Shown here: piece by piece, positions 44,366-52,953 of the stretch
How positions within the stretch are numbered: position 1 is the first letter of the stretch
Layout: each line of letters begins with the position of its first letter
NCBI GenBank assembly: GCA_027627705.1
Contig: CP091242.1
Span: forward strand, 174,076-238,075
DNA length: 64,000 bases
Direction: 5' to 3'
DNA from: Hyphomonadaceae bacterium BL14
GTDB lineage: Bacteria; Pseudomonadota; Alphaproteobacteria; Caulobacterales; Maricaulaceae
Translations under genes and position numbers: made by a program
Notes under the pieces: generated by a model
The model's database searches: none
What the model was told of the DNA's origin: nothing
The model's input: only the letters and a program-made list of their open reading frames with translations

Positions 44366-44460
44366 GGCGATTGCTCCTCATTGGCTGCGCCGGTAACGGC
44401 TGGCGCAGATTTGCGAGGCAGTAGATAGCCCTACGCCAATCCGATCAAGACCATACCGAG

Positions 44461-46578
44461 CTAGCGCCCGTCATCGTCGCCTTCAGGCTCCGCTTCTGGC
44501 TCCGGTTCCGGACGGGGCTGAGGGCGGCGTCCTAGCACGCCTTCGAGCAGGCGGCGTGCCGGATCCTCGCGGGCCTCCTGCTCGCCGTTCTCGCCCTCGC
44601 GCGGGCGCCGGGTCAGCGCGTCGCGCAGCGCACCCTGGGCGGCGTCGCGGGCGACATCTTCAATGCGGCGGCCCTCGGTGAGCGCCTGACCGGCCTGTCC
44701 GCCGATCAGCGATCCGGCGCGCAGACGCACCAGATCGCGGGCCACCGCTTCAAAATCAACCGACACGGAGACATTATTGAACCCGCCCCGGAGGCGCACC
44801 GGCACGGCGAGGCCCTGCAGGTCGGTTGCACCGCCCTGGCCGGCCAGCGTCTGCACCGCGCGCGGGGTCAGGCGGTAGTCGATCATCTGTTCGGCCAGGT
44901 TTAGGGTTCCGGTGCCCTCGACCCGGAGCAGCGGGCTGAGCATGGCCAGATCGATATTCTGCGCCACGCCCTGGCGCACATTGAACGATCCGGACAGAGC
45001 CGAGAAGTCGGTCTGCTCGCTGTCGGCGAAGCCCGAGGGCAGCGACCCGGTCTCGATCGCCTGCTGCACGGTACGGATCACCTGGGCAAGGTTGACGCCG
45101 ACAATGGCACCGTCAGCGAAGTTGAAACGGCCAGTCCCGTCCAGTGACCGCATCAGGGCAGCCGGGCTGGTTCCGGTTCCGCTCAGATCAAGCTCAAGGC
45201 GGCCCAGGCCCTGAAGCCGGTCGAACCCGGCGGCGGCGGTCAGGAAGGGCAGCGCGTCCAGTGCTGAGATGTCAGCAGCGATGGAATAGCGCGGCGTACG
45301 CTGACGCGCGTTGACGATCATCGTCACCTCGCCCTCGCCGCCATAGAGGCGGAACTCGTTCAGGCGCGCGGTCAGGAGCGCATTGTCCAGCGTCACCTCC
45401 AGATTGACGTTTTCGGCCACGATATCACGCGCCTTGAAGCGCGCGGCGCGCACGCCGATGCGCGCATCCACTGTGCTCAGCGCTGACAGGTCGATGCGGT
45501 CATCGCTCCACGGACCCAGGCCGCCGCCATCGGCTTGACCCGTTGCGGCGGGGTCATCAGCCGGAATGTAGGGCGTGATATCCAGATCTGCCGTCTGCAG
45601 GTTGCCGGTGATGAGGGGGCGCGTGCGCTCATAGTCCAGCGTCAGGTCGCCATTGGCGCGGATATCGTCAAACACCACCGAAGCGCCCGACAGGACCAGG
45701 CGTCCCGGCGTGCCCGCCACTCGGGCGTCCGCTGCAAAGCGGCGGAAGACCGGGCCGTCAGGCAGGTCGGTGCCGAGGAAGCGCGCCAGTGCGGGCAGCG
45801 GCAGATCCACCGAAGTGCTTCCGTCAAAGCTCAATGTCTCGCCTTCAAGGAAGCGTCCATCGAAACTCAGATCGGCCAGCGCGCCGGTCATGTCCAAAGT
45901 CATGGCGGTTTCGGCGCCTTCGAAAAAGCCGCGCAGTGAACTCAGTTGCACGTTGAACTGCATAGGGCGGCCGTCAGCGCTGAACGAGCCGCTCAGATTG
46001 ACCGGATCATCGACGGAGGGCAGGCCAACCGACAGATCGAGGTTCTCGATCCGGCGTGTCTGACCGGGATCGCGGTATAAGACCGAGCCGTTCTCGATGC
46101 GCACATCGCCAAATGCCGCCTCGAAGGGCAGGGCACCCGGGCGGCGCACCAGTCCCTCACCCGCTGCGCGGGTTGGCCGGTCGGCGCTGGCGGGCGCGCC
46201 CAGTGTCCAGTTATTGCCGTCGGAGCGGGCCTCCAGTCTGATGACCGGATCGATCAGCACAAACTCCTCGATCTCGATACGCCGCGACAGAAGCGGCAAA
46301 AGCGCGAGAGAGGCACGCAACTCGCCCATCTGCGCCAGCGGCTCGTCGCCATAGCCCGGCACGTTCGCGATGGAGGCATCGGCGGCTCGGACCTGAACGC
46401 GCGGGAAGACCTGAAGCGATACCTCGCCGGCAAGTCGCACCTCGCGATGGATCAACGCGCTGGCCTCAGCGCTGACGCGCTCGCGCAGCCAGTCCGAAGA
46501 GAACAGCGCGGGCAGAGCCAGGACCGCGCCGGCGATCAATGCGGCGAGAAGGAGAAGAATGATGAGCAGGGTGCGCAT
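44461..46578 (-). CDS. AsmA family protein
   Basis: A 705-residue membrane-anchored AsmA-like protein. An N-terminal helix (MRTLLIILLLLAALIAGAVL) precedes a long periplasmic part with the AsmA start region (RVQVRAADASIANVPGYG) and the C-terminal AsmA domain (GTGTLNLAEQMIDYRLTPRA). These proteins form bridge-like or chaperone-like structures linked to outer-membrane lipid and protein assembly. The C-terminus is a low-complexity Pro/Glu/Arg tail. It starts 165 bp from the divergent M48 peptidase gene. Confidence 0.92.
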   Translation of the reverse strand: MRTLLIILLLLAALIAGAVLALPALFSSDWLRERVSAEASALIHREVRLAGEVSLQVFPRVQVRAADASIANVPGYGDEPLAQMGELRASLALLPLLSRRIEIEEFVLIDPVIRLEARSDGNNWTLGAPASADRPTRAAGEGLVRRPGALPFEAAFGDVRIENGSVLYRDPGQTRRIENLDLSVGLPSVDDPVNLSGSFSADGRPMQFNVQLSSLRGFFEGAETAMTLDMTGALADLSFDGRFLEGETLSFDGSTSVDLPLPALARFLGTDLPDGPVFRRFAADARVAGTPGRLVLSGASVVFDDIRANGDLTLDYERTRPLITGNLQTADLDITPYIPADDPAATGQADGGGLGPWSDDRIDLSALSTVDARIGVRAARFKARDIVAENVNLEVTLDNALLTARLNEFRLYGGEGEVTMIVNARQRTPRYSIAADISALDALPFLTAAAGFDRLQGLGRLELDLSGTGTSPAALMRSLDGTGRFNFADGAIVGVNLAQVIRTVQQAIETGSLPSGFADSEQTDFSALSGSFNVRQGVAQNIDLAMLSPLLRVEGTGTLNLAEQMIDYRLTPRAVQTLAGQGGATDLQGLAVPVRLRGGFNNVSVSVDFEAVARDLVRLRAGSLIGGQAGQALTEGRRIEDVARDAAQGALRDALTRRPREGENGEQEAREDPARRLLEGVLGRRPQPRPEPEPEAEPEGDDDGR

Positions 46579-46743
46579 GATGGTACGGCTCCGTCTTCAG
46601 GCTCTCGGATCGACGCCTCCGGCTTGCGCCAGACGCCGCTTGTGAGATGATGATGACGATATTCGTGCGGCGTTTCCATGGCGAAGTCGCCGGAAATCTT
46701 TAAACCGCGCCCGCTTCGGGTGATGTCGAGAGAAGGGGACAGC

Positions 46744-47559
46744 ATGCTGACTCAGACAGAATTCAACGCCTTGCCCAAGGTTCGATTGGGCCGGCGAGAG
46801 CTGCTGGCTGGCCTGGCTGCCGGCACGGTGTTCCCGTTCGCGGCGGCCGGATGTACAGCAGACAATCCCGAACTTGGCCGCCGCCAGCTCATGCTGGTAT
46901 CCGACGCGCAGATTGCCCAATTGTCAGACCAGACCTGGCAGGCCGCGCGCCAGCGCGAGCGGGTCAGCACCAACCGCACCCTGCGCGCCCAAGCCGACCG
47001 CGTCGGCGGACGCATCGCCAATGCTTCGGGCATGACCCATCACGACTGGGAGTTCGTGGTGTTCGATTCCGATGAGGTGAACGCCTGGGTGCTGCCCAAT
47101 GGCAAGGTCGGCGTGTATCGCGGCCTTCTGGAGGTCACCCGCAATGACGACCAGCTTGCGACAGTAATGGGACACGAGGCCGCCCATGTTGCGGGCCGCC
47201 ACGCTCAGGAGCGGGCCTCCCAGCAAATGGCCGCCGGACTGGCGACAGGGCTCGCCGCTGTGGCGCTGGACTCGGCTGATGTCCAGAACGCCGGTGCCTG
47301 GGCAGGGGTTCTGGGTGCCGGGCTGACCTTCGGTGTCTTGCTGCCCTATTCACGCCGCCACGAGCTGGAGGCCGATCGGATCGGCGTGGACTACATGGCG
47401 CGCGCCAATTATCGGCCCACCGAATCGGTGACGTTCTGGCAAGGCATGATGGCGCAGCAGAGCCGCGGCGCGCCGCCGGCGCTGTTGTCCACCCACCCGT
47501 CCGATGAGGTGCGCATGAACGCGCTCAATGCCCATCTGCGCAGCCGCGGCTACGCCTGA
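46744..47559 (+). CDS. M48 family zinc metallopeptidase, Tat-exported lipoprotein
   Basis: A 271-residue M48 peptidase (LoiP/BepA-like) with HEAAH at residues 144-148 and the third ligand in HELEADRIG. The N-terminus has a twin-arginine signal (GRRELLAGL) that ends in a lipobox with Cys37 (FAAAGC), so it should be a Tat-exported lipoprotein, uncommon for this family. A Tat route suggests folding or metal loading in the cytoplasm before export. AAGGGG precedes the ATG at 46744; an ATG 21 bp earlier is an alternative. Such enzymes act in outer-membrane protein quality control, here inferred. Confidence 0.9.
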   Translation: MLTQTEFNALPKVRLGRRELLAGLAAGTVFPFAAAGCTADNPELGRRQLMLVSDAQIAQLSDQTWQAARQRERVSTNRTLRAQADRVGGRIANASGMTHHDWEFVVFDSDEVNAWVLPNGKVGVYRGLLEVTRNDDQLATVMGHEAAHVAGRHAQERASQQMAAGLATGLAAVALDSADVQNAGAWAGVLGAGLTFGVLLPYSRRHELEADRIGVDYMARANYRPTESVTFWQGMMAQQSRGAPPALLSTHPSDEVRMNALNAHLRSRGYA

Positions 47560-47670
47560 CGCCCCCCTGCAAGCCAGCCGCGCGCAGGTCTTGCGCGCGG
47601 CGCGCCCCGAAGCTAGTTTCCGCGCCCTGCGCACGGCGGGTCTCTCGCTCGTGCGCGCCCGTCATGGCAT

Positions 47671-47747
47671 GCCGCCTTAGCTCAGTTGGTTAGAGCGCTA
47701 GATTGTGGATCTAGAGGTCCCCTGTTCAATCCAGGGAGGCGGTACCA
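47671..47747 (+). tRNA. tRNA-His (GTG anticodon)
   Basis: A 77-base cloverleaf with CCA encoded. The acceptor GCCGCCT pairs with AGGCGGT (G1-U72 at the end), D-arm GCTC/GAGC, anticodon stem CTAGA/TCTAG around the loop TTGTGGA, T-arm CCCTG/CAGGG with loop TTCAATC. The discriminator is A73, and the base before position 1 is T rather than G, so the usual G-1:C73 identity pair of bacterial tRNA-His is missing from the gene. This matches the alphaproteobacterial tRNA-His/HisRS variant. Confidence 0.95.
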
Positions 47748-47829
47748 TTTTCCGGGGCGCACGCCCTCAGGTTTTCCACAACCGAGATGCGCCGGCATGC
47801 CGCTCGCGGCTTCGCGTGCGTTAATCTTT

Positions 47830-47853
47830 CAGTCACAGTGTGTCACCTGACTG
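47830..47853. promoter_or_regulatory. Inverted repeat CAGTCA-N12-TGACTG
   Basis: A 6-bp perfect dyad 43 bases before the 47896 gene start. It may be an operator for that uncharacterised gene; arm length alone is weak evidence. Confidence 0.3.
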
Positions 47854-47895
47854 GGCTCATCCTTGAGTCGCACAGGTCAGGCCGGGAGGACACGC

Positions 47896-48546
47896 ATGGC
47901 GCGGTTGTGTGAGGACGGGGCGGCACGGTTCGTCATTCTGGATGGCGATCAACTGTATGATCCGGCCGATATCGACCGCATCTGCGCGCGTCACGCTATC
48001 ACTGACACCCATCGTGGCACCCTCTGGCAGCTGCTTGAAAGCGCTGGCCGCGCGCTGCTGGATCAGCGCCGTCTGCACACCACCCCCGTCCAGCTGGCCC
48101 GCATAAGACAGGATTTGCTGCTGGGCCTGCGCGTAACGCGCCAGCTGGCCGATCTGACGCCGCGCGCGGGCCAGTGCGCGGGCGACCAGCCCAGTGCCAC
48201 GCTCAGCCGCGCCCATCTGGCCGCGCTGCGTGAGGGTGAGCGGCGCGCGGGCGGCGGTGCCGGGTCCGGATCACGTCTGGAGGAGGCCCACGACACGCTG
48301 GCCTGGCTGGCCGAGGTCTACGAGTCCGCCATCGAATCCTGCGCCCGCGTCCAGCGCGAGGGACAGGACCCGGACGGCGCTTGGCGTGCGGCGCTGACTC
48401 GCTTTTTCACCCGCACCCTGGCGCGGTCCTGGACCGATGATGGCGGCGCTGCCGGAGAGCGCTTCCTCGCTGATTGCCATGCGGTGCTGGAGGTGCGCGA
48501 TGCGCCGGTGCCGGGGCCCGCGCTGCGGCTGGCGGGCGAGACCTGA
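47896..48546 (+). CDS. Hypothetical protein, function unknown
   Basis: I do not recognise this 216-residue protein. It has no signal peptide or membrane helix; predicted helices dominate (LWQLLESAGRALLDQRRLH, EEAHDTLAWLAEVYESAIES) with a Gly/Ala-rich linker near residue 125. The start at 47896 has GGGAGGA a few bases upstream and replaces an earlier in-frame codon. It sits between tRNA-His and the convergent dinB gene with base composition like its surroundings, so transfer is not indicated despite tRNA proximity. Confidence 0.65.
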   Translation: MARLCEDGAARFVILDGDQLYDPADIDRICARHAITDTHRGTLWQLLESAGRALLDQRRLHTTPVQLARIRQDLLLGLRVTRQLADLTPRAGQCAGDQPSATLSRAHLAALREGERRAGGGAGSGSRLEEAHDTLAWLAEVYESAIESCARVQREGQDPDGAWRAALTRFFTRTLARSWTDDGGAAGERFLADCHAVLEVRDAPVPGPALRLAGET

Positions 48547-48561
48547 GCCGGCCCTTCGCAA

Positions 48562-49830
48562 TCAGGCTTTGTCGCGGCCGAGCATGCGGCCCTTGATCAC
48601 GGCGGACGTGCCGAACCGCGCCCGGGCGGCGTCCATGGCGCGTTCAGCGGCGGCGCGGCGCAGCGCGCCAGGATCAGCCAGATCGCCCGCATCGCCGGCT
48701 TCAGGCGTCAGATCGCCATACCCTGCCCCAATCAGGCGGTAGCGCACGCCATCGGCTTCCGAATCCAGCATGGCGCAGGCATGGCGGAACAGGGTGTCAG
48801 CCAGCTGGGCCGGGTCGTGGAGCGTGCGCCGGCGGGTGAGGGTCTTGAACCGGTCGGTTTTGAGTTTGAGCGTCACCACCCGGCCTGCCATGCCTTTTGA
48901 TTTGATCTGGTCAGCGACCTTGAGACACAGGGGCCAGAGCCTGTCCTTCAGGACCTCCTTGCTGGCGATATCCTCCTCGAATGTGGTCTCGGCGGAAACC
49001 GATTTGCGGTCGCGGTCGGGATTGACAGTGCGGGCATCCTCGCCGCGTGCCAGGCACAGGAGCCGCCACCCGGTCTCGCCATGGCGGGCGATCAGCTCGC
49101 GCTCAGGGCGGGCGAGGACATCGCCCAGCGTCCGGAGACCGTCGGCTTCAAGCTTTTTGGCCGTCGCCGGGCCGACGCCGAAGACCGCCGAGACTTTCAT
49201 CGCCTTCAGGAAGTCCGGCGCCCCGGCCCGCCCGATCACGGCAAATCCATTGGGCTTGTCGAGCTCGGACGCTGTCTTGGCGAGAAACTTGTTGAAGCTC
49301 AGCCCCACCGATACTGTCACGCCCACGCTCTCGCGGATGGCGCGCTGCAACCTGAGCAGGGTCAGGGCGGGCGGGGCACCGTGGAGGCGGGCAGTGCCGG
49401 ACAGATCGATGAAGGCCTCGTCGATGGAGAGCGGCTCTACAAGCGGCGTCACGGCCTCCATCATCTCGCGGATGCGCTTGCCTTCAGCCGCGTAGACGCT
49501 CATGCGCGGAGGAACCACCACGGCGTCAGGACAGGCTGCCAGCGCCTTGAACATGGGCATGGCCGAGCGAACGCCATACAGGCGGGCCACATAGCAGCAG
49601 GTCGCCACCACGCCCCGGCGCCCGCCGCCGACGATGACCGGCCTATGCTCCAGCGAGGGATCGTCGCGCTTTTCGATCGCGGCGTAGAAGGCATCACAGT
49701 CGATATGGGCGATGGACAGCGTATCGAGTTCGCGATGGCGCAGGGCCTGGCGCGCGCCGCAGGCCGGGCAGGCGGGATCGTCCGCAGCCACCGGCATCAG
49801 GCATTTGCGGCACCAGCCCGGCGCGCTCAT
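48562..49830 (-). CDS. dinB: DNA polymerase IV with N-terminal zinc-ribbon-like motif
   Basis: A 422-residue Y-family translesion polymerase. The palm carries the catalytic acidic residues in HIDCDAFYAAIE and PLSIDEAFIDLSG; the fingers, thumb with helix-hairpin-helix (FGVGPATAKKLEADGLRTLG) and little finger follow. In front of the polymerase core is a four-cysteine motif, C7-x2-C10 and C21-x2-C24, like a small zinc ribbon, not found in E. coli DinB but seen in some alphaproteobacterial forms. It is preceded by ATGA overlap with the ROK kinase gene, so coupling rather than a ribosome site decides the start. The C-terminal beta-clamp motif is not clear. Confidence 0.93.
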   Translation of the reverse strand: MSAPGWCRKCLMPVAADDPACPACGARQALRHRELDTLSIAHIDCDAFYAAIEKRDDPSLEHRPVIVGGGRRGVVATCCYVARLYGVRSAMPMFKALAACPDAVVVPPRMSVYAAEGKRIREMMEAVTPLVEPLSIDEAFIDLSGTARLHGAPPALTLLRLQRAIRESVGVTVSVGLSFNKFLAKTASELDKPNGFAVIGRAGAPDFLKAMKVSAVFGVGPATAKKLEADGLRTLGDVLARPERELIARHGETGWRLLCLARGEDARTVNPDRDRKSVSAETTFEEDIASKEVLKDRLWPLCLKVADQIKSKGMAGRVVTLKLKTDRFKTLTRRRTLHDPAQLADTLFRHACAMLDSEADGVRYRLIGAGYGDLTPEAGDAGDLADPGALRRAAAERAMDAARARFGTSAVIKGRMLGRDKA

Positions 49831-50726
49831 GCCGGCCACAGCCAGGCGGCCCCGCGCACACCGGAGGAGTCGCCGTGGTTATGACGCCGGATCCGCGTGA
49901 CCAGTTCATCTGTGAACGCCCAACGCGCCAGCGCCTGTTCCACCCGTTCAGGCAAGCCAGGCAGGTTCGACAGCCCGCCGCCCAGCACAATGACATCCGG
50001 GTCGACAATATTGACCACGCTGGCCAGCGCCCGGGCCAGCCGGGCCTCGTGCCGGTCAAGACTGGCACGCGCGGCTGGCTCTCCCGCCGCAGCCGCCGCC
50101 GCGATGGCTTCGGCCGTGAGGGTTTCGCCGGTCACGCGGGCATGATCTCTGGCGAGCGCGGGGCCGGAGCACCAGGCCTCGACACATCCGTGCAGCCCGC
50201 AATAGCAGGCGGGGCCGGGGACCTCCTCGGGCACCGGCCAGGGCAAGGCGGTATGGCCCCATTCGCCCGTATTGCCGTCAGCGCCGGTAACAAGTTCGCC
50301 ACGTATCACCAGCCCGCCGCCCACGCCGGTGCCCACAATGACCCCGAACAGGCTGGCAGCGCCGGCCCCGGCCCCGTCGCGCGCCTCGGACAGGGCAAAG
50401 CAGTTGGCGTCATTGGCACAGCGCACCTCGCGGTCCAGCGCAGCGGAGATGTCGCGGTCAAGCGCGTGTCCGTTCAGCGCTGTGGAATTGGCATTGCGCA
50501 TCAGGCCGGTGCGCGGGTTGTGGGAACCGGGATGGCCCAGGCCCGTGTTCAGCGGCCCCAGACCCCGGCGGCTCTCCACGGCCCGGACCAGATCAGCCAT
50601 AGCGGTGATTTTCGCGTCATAGGTGGCGGGCGTGGGTATGCGCTCGCGCACGCTCATCGCGCCGTCGTCTTCGAGGATGGCGGCTTCGATCTTGGTGCCG
50701 CCCAGATCTATGCCCAGACGAGGCAT
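49827..50726 (-). CDS. ROK family sugar kinase (fructokinase or N-acetylglucosamine kinase-like)
   Basis: A 299-residue ROK kinase. The ATP-phosphate motif is GIDLGGTKIEAAIL, the catalytic base lies in CANDANCFALSE, and the zinc-binding consensus is CYCGLHGCVEAWCSG. It phosphorylates a hexose, most likely fructose, glucose or N-acetylglucosamine; exact sugar not inferable. The stop overlaps the dinB start (ATGA), an operon linkage that is functionally odd. The divergent divK start is 168 bp away. Confidence 0.9.
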   Translation of the reverse strand: MPRLGIDLGGTKIEAAILEDDGAMSVRERIPTPATYDAKITAMADLVRAVESRRGLGPLNTGLGHPGSHNPRTGLMRNANSTALNGHALDRDISAALDREVRCANDANCFALSEARDGAGAGAASLFGVIVGTGVGGGLVIRGELVTGADGNTGEWGHTALPWPVPEEVPGPACYCGLHGCVEAWCSGPALARDHARVTGETLTAEAIAAAAAAGEPAARASLDRHEARLARALASVVNIVDPDVIVLGGGLSNLPGLPERVEQALARWAFTDELVTRIRRHNHGDSSGVRGAAWLWPA

Positions 50727-50894
50727 CGCGCTTCCCTGACCAGATTTTTCGTGTTCATATCCTGTTCCGCCTGTCCGGGAAACCGGCCAGACTCATTCTT
50801 GATTAAGGAAAGTGAGGTTTACTGCGTTGTGGATGGTCACTGCTCACGCCAATAGGCGGAGCGATTGGGGAAGCGCGGTCTCATGCTGCAGGTC

Positions 50895-51260
50895 ATGCCC
50901 AAAAAAGTTCTGATCGTTGAAGACAACGAGCTGAACATGAAGTTGTTTCGTGATCTGCTCGAGGCGCATGGTTTTGAAACCGTGCAGACGCGCGAAGGGC
51001 TCAAGGCGCTGGATATGGCGCGTGAGCACATGCCGGATCTCATTCTCATGGATATCCAGCTACCCGAGGTGTCGGGGCTGGACGTCACCAAATGGCTGAA
51101 GAATGACGAGACGCTGGCGAGCATTCCCGTGGTGGCCGTCACAGCCTTCGCCATGAAAGGCGACGAGGAGCGGATCCGCCAGGGAGGCTGCGAGGGCTAT
51201 CTGTCCAAGCCGATCACCGTGGCGAGCTTCATCGAAACTGTACGCAAGTTCCTCGGTTGA
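50895..51260 (+). CDS. divK: Single-domain response regulator DivK
   Basis: A 121-residue receiver that controls cell-fate kinases in Caulobacter-type bacteria (stimulates DivL/CckA, and is phosphorylated by DivJ and dephosphorylated by PleC). Acid pocket [10 protein letters not shown], phospho-acceptor Asp53 in LMDIQLPE, and conserved Lys in LSKPIT. Very close to Caulobacter DivK across its length. The ATG at 50895 gives the family start; one at 50883 or 50865 is less typical. pleD follows 13 bp later on the same strand, the order seen in Caulobacter. Confidence 0.95.
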   Translation: MPKKVLIVEDNELNMKLFRDLLEAHGFETVQTREGLKALDMAREHMPDLILMDIQLPEVSGLDVTKWLKNDETLASIPVVAVTAFAMKGDEERIRQGGCEGYLSKPITVASFIETVRKFLG

Positions 51261-51273
51261 GGCGGATACAGAC

Positions 51274-52620
51274 ATGAGCGCGCGCGTTCTGGTGGTCGAT
51301 GATATCGAGACCAACCGGCGCCTCCTGGAGGCGCGGCTGAGTGCCGAGTATTTCGAGGTGCTACAGGCCGCTGACGGGTATGAATGCCTGACGCTGGCGC
51401 GCAGCCACGAGCCGGACATCATTCTGCTCGACGTGATGATGCCTGGCATTGACGGGTTTGAAACCTGCCGCCGCCTGAAGGCTGACCCGGTCACGCGCCA
51501 CATCCCCGTCGTGATGATCACCGCGCTGGACCAGCGCGCCGACCGGATCACGGGACTTGAAGCGGGCGCTGATGATTTTCTGACCAAGCCGGTGGACGAT
51601 GTGGCGCTGTTTGCCCGCGTGCGCTCTCTCCTGCGGCTCAAAGTAATCATGGACGAGCTGCGGCTGCGCCATCGCGAGCGCGAAGCGGAGGCCGAGCCTG
51701 ATGCGCCACTTCAGGGCGGCTCTGTGCTGGTGGTCGGCGCGGATCAGGCAGGGGCCGAGCGCCTCGCCGCCAAGCTGGTGGAGCCTTTTGTCGCGCGTGC
51801 AGTCTGCGATCCGCGCGAGGCGGCGCACCTGGCCGATGGTCATGATCTGATGATCGTAGATGTATCCTCGCCCCGCTTTGACGGCCTGCGCCTGTGCGCA
51901 CGCGTCCGCTCGGAGGCGGCGACGCGCCAGTTGCCGATCCTGGCGGTGGTGGAGGCCGATGACCGGCGCACCATGGTGCGCGCGCTGGACCTTGGGGTGA
52001 ACGATGTCATCGCCCGCCCCATCGATGGCGGCGAGCTGGCGGCGCGCGCCCGCACCCAGATCCGGCGCAAGACCTATGCGGACGCCCTGCGCGACCGGCT
52101 TGAGGAAAGCCTCGAGATGGCGGTGAAGGATCCGCTGACCGGCCTGTTCAATCGCCGTTATGCCAGCTCGCGCCTGGGCCAGGCGCTCGACGGCCTGGCG
52201 GCGGGAGGCGAACCGGTTTCGGCGGCGCTGATGGATATCGACCATTTCAAACGCATCAATGACACGTGGGGCCACGCGGCTGGCGACGCCGTGCTGGAAG
52301 GCTTCGCCGCGCGTATCATGCGCGAGATGCGCGCCATCGACATCGCCGCACGATTTGGTGGCGAGGAGTTTATCCTGATCCTGCCAGGCACGCGGGCCGA
52401 TGCGGCACTGGAGGCGGCCGAGCGCGTGCGCGCCGCGGTGGCCCGGGATGCGTTCAACGGGCCTGAAGGTGACTTGAGCGTGACCGTGTCTGTGGGCGTC
52501 GCCGAGGCGCGCCCGGGTGATGATGTGGAAGACCTGATCGGGCGCGCTGATGCCGCGCTTTATGAGGCCAAAGCCTCGGGCCGCAACCAGGTTGTCGGCG
52601 CAAAGAAAAAGGCCGCGTGA
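51274..52620 (+). CDS. pleD: Diguanylate cyclase response regulator PleD
   Basis: A 448-residue REC-REC-GGDEF protein that makes cyclic di-GMP for the swarmer-to-stalked transition. First receiver phospho-Asp53 (LLDVMMPG), second pseudo-receiver at about residues 150-270 (DVSSPRFDG), catalytic GGEEF at residues 362-366, and an inhibitory-site motif RAID (353-356), five residues before it, so product feedback is likely intact. GAGGCGGA precedes the ATG. The stop lies within the terminator of the convergent rpmG gene. Confidence 0.95.
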   Translation: MSARVLVVDDIETNRRLLEARLSAEYFEVLQAADGYECLTLARSHEPDIILLDVMMPGIDGFETCRRLKADPVTRHIPVVMITALDQRADRITGLEAGADDFLTKPVDDVALFARVRSLLRLKVIMDELRLRHREREAEAEPDAPLQGGSVLVVGADQAGAERLAAKLVEPFVARAVCDPREAAHLADGHDLMIVDVSSPRFDGLRLCARVRSEAATRQLPILAVVEADDRRTMVRALDLGVNDVIARPIDGGELAARARTQIRRKTYADALRDRLEESLEMAVKDPLTGLFNRRYASSRLGQALDGLAAGGEPVSAALMDIDHFKRINDTWGHAAGDAVLEGFAARIMREMRAIDIAARFGGEEFILILPGTRADAALEAAERVRAAVARDAFNGPEGDLSVTVSVGVAEARPGDDVEDLIGRADAALYEAKASGRNQVVGAKKKAA

Positions 52621-52631
52621 TCCACGCAGCC
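52606..52631 (-). terminator. Intrinsic terminator of rpmG, overlapping the pleD 3' end
   Basis: On the minus strand GGCTGCGTG pairs with CACGCGGCC (one wobble pair) and is followed by TTTTT, 43 bases after the rpmG stop. It occupies the last codons of the convergent pleD gene, which therefore double as the terminator. Confidence 0.75.
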
Positions 52632-52673
52632 TCTCTCAATAAATTGGTTTCAGCTTGATCAGCAAACGGCAGC

Positions 52674-52841
52674 CTACTTGATCTTGCCTTCCTTGAACTC
52701 AACGTGCTTGCGCGCGACCGGGTCGTACTTTTTCAGCACGAGCTTCTCGGTCATGGTCCGGGCGTTTTTCTTCGTCACGTAGAAATAACCCGTGCCCGCC
52801 GTCGAGTTCAGGCGGATCTTGATGGTTGTCGGTTTGGCCAT
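52674..52841 (-). CDS. rpmG: 50S ribosomal protein L33
   Basis: The 55-residue small basic protein L33 of the large subunit. It starts [20 protein letters not shown] and has [19 protein letters not shown] near its end. It lacks the CxxC pairs of the zinc-binding form, so it is the C- form. It is convergent with pleD and 112 bp downstream of the MFS gene on the same strand. Confidence 0.97.
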   Translation of the reverse strand: MAKPTTIKIRLNSTAGTGYFYVTKKNARTMTEKLVLKKYDPVARKHVEFKEGKIK

Positions 52842-52953
52842 GGTCGAGCACCCGGTCGAATGAGATGGCGCGCCCAGGCAGGCCCGGGCGCATTGCGAGC
52901 GGCGGAACATACGCACGCGCGCGCCGGTGTCAATCCTTGGCCATGCGCACGGC

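Noticed and set aside
44385..44408. Hairpin CTGCGCC/GGCGCAG just upstream of ggt
   Set aside because: A 7-bp stem with a 10-base loop and no T-run; too weak to call as terminator or regulator in a GC-rich gap.
47671..48546. Possible integrative element next to tRNA-His
   Set aside because: No integrase, no direct repeat of the tRNA 3' end, and base composition is like the flanks.
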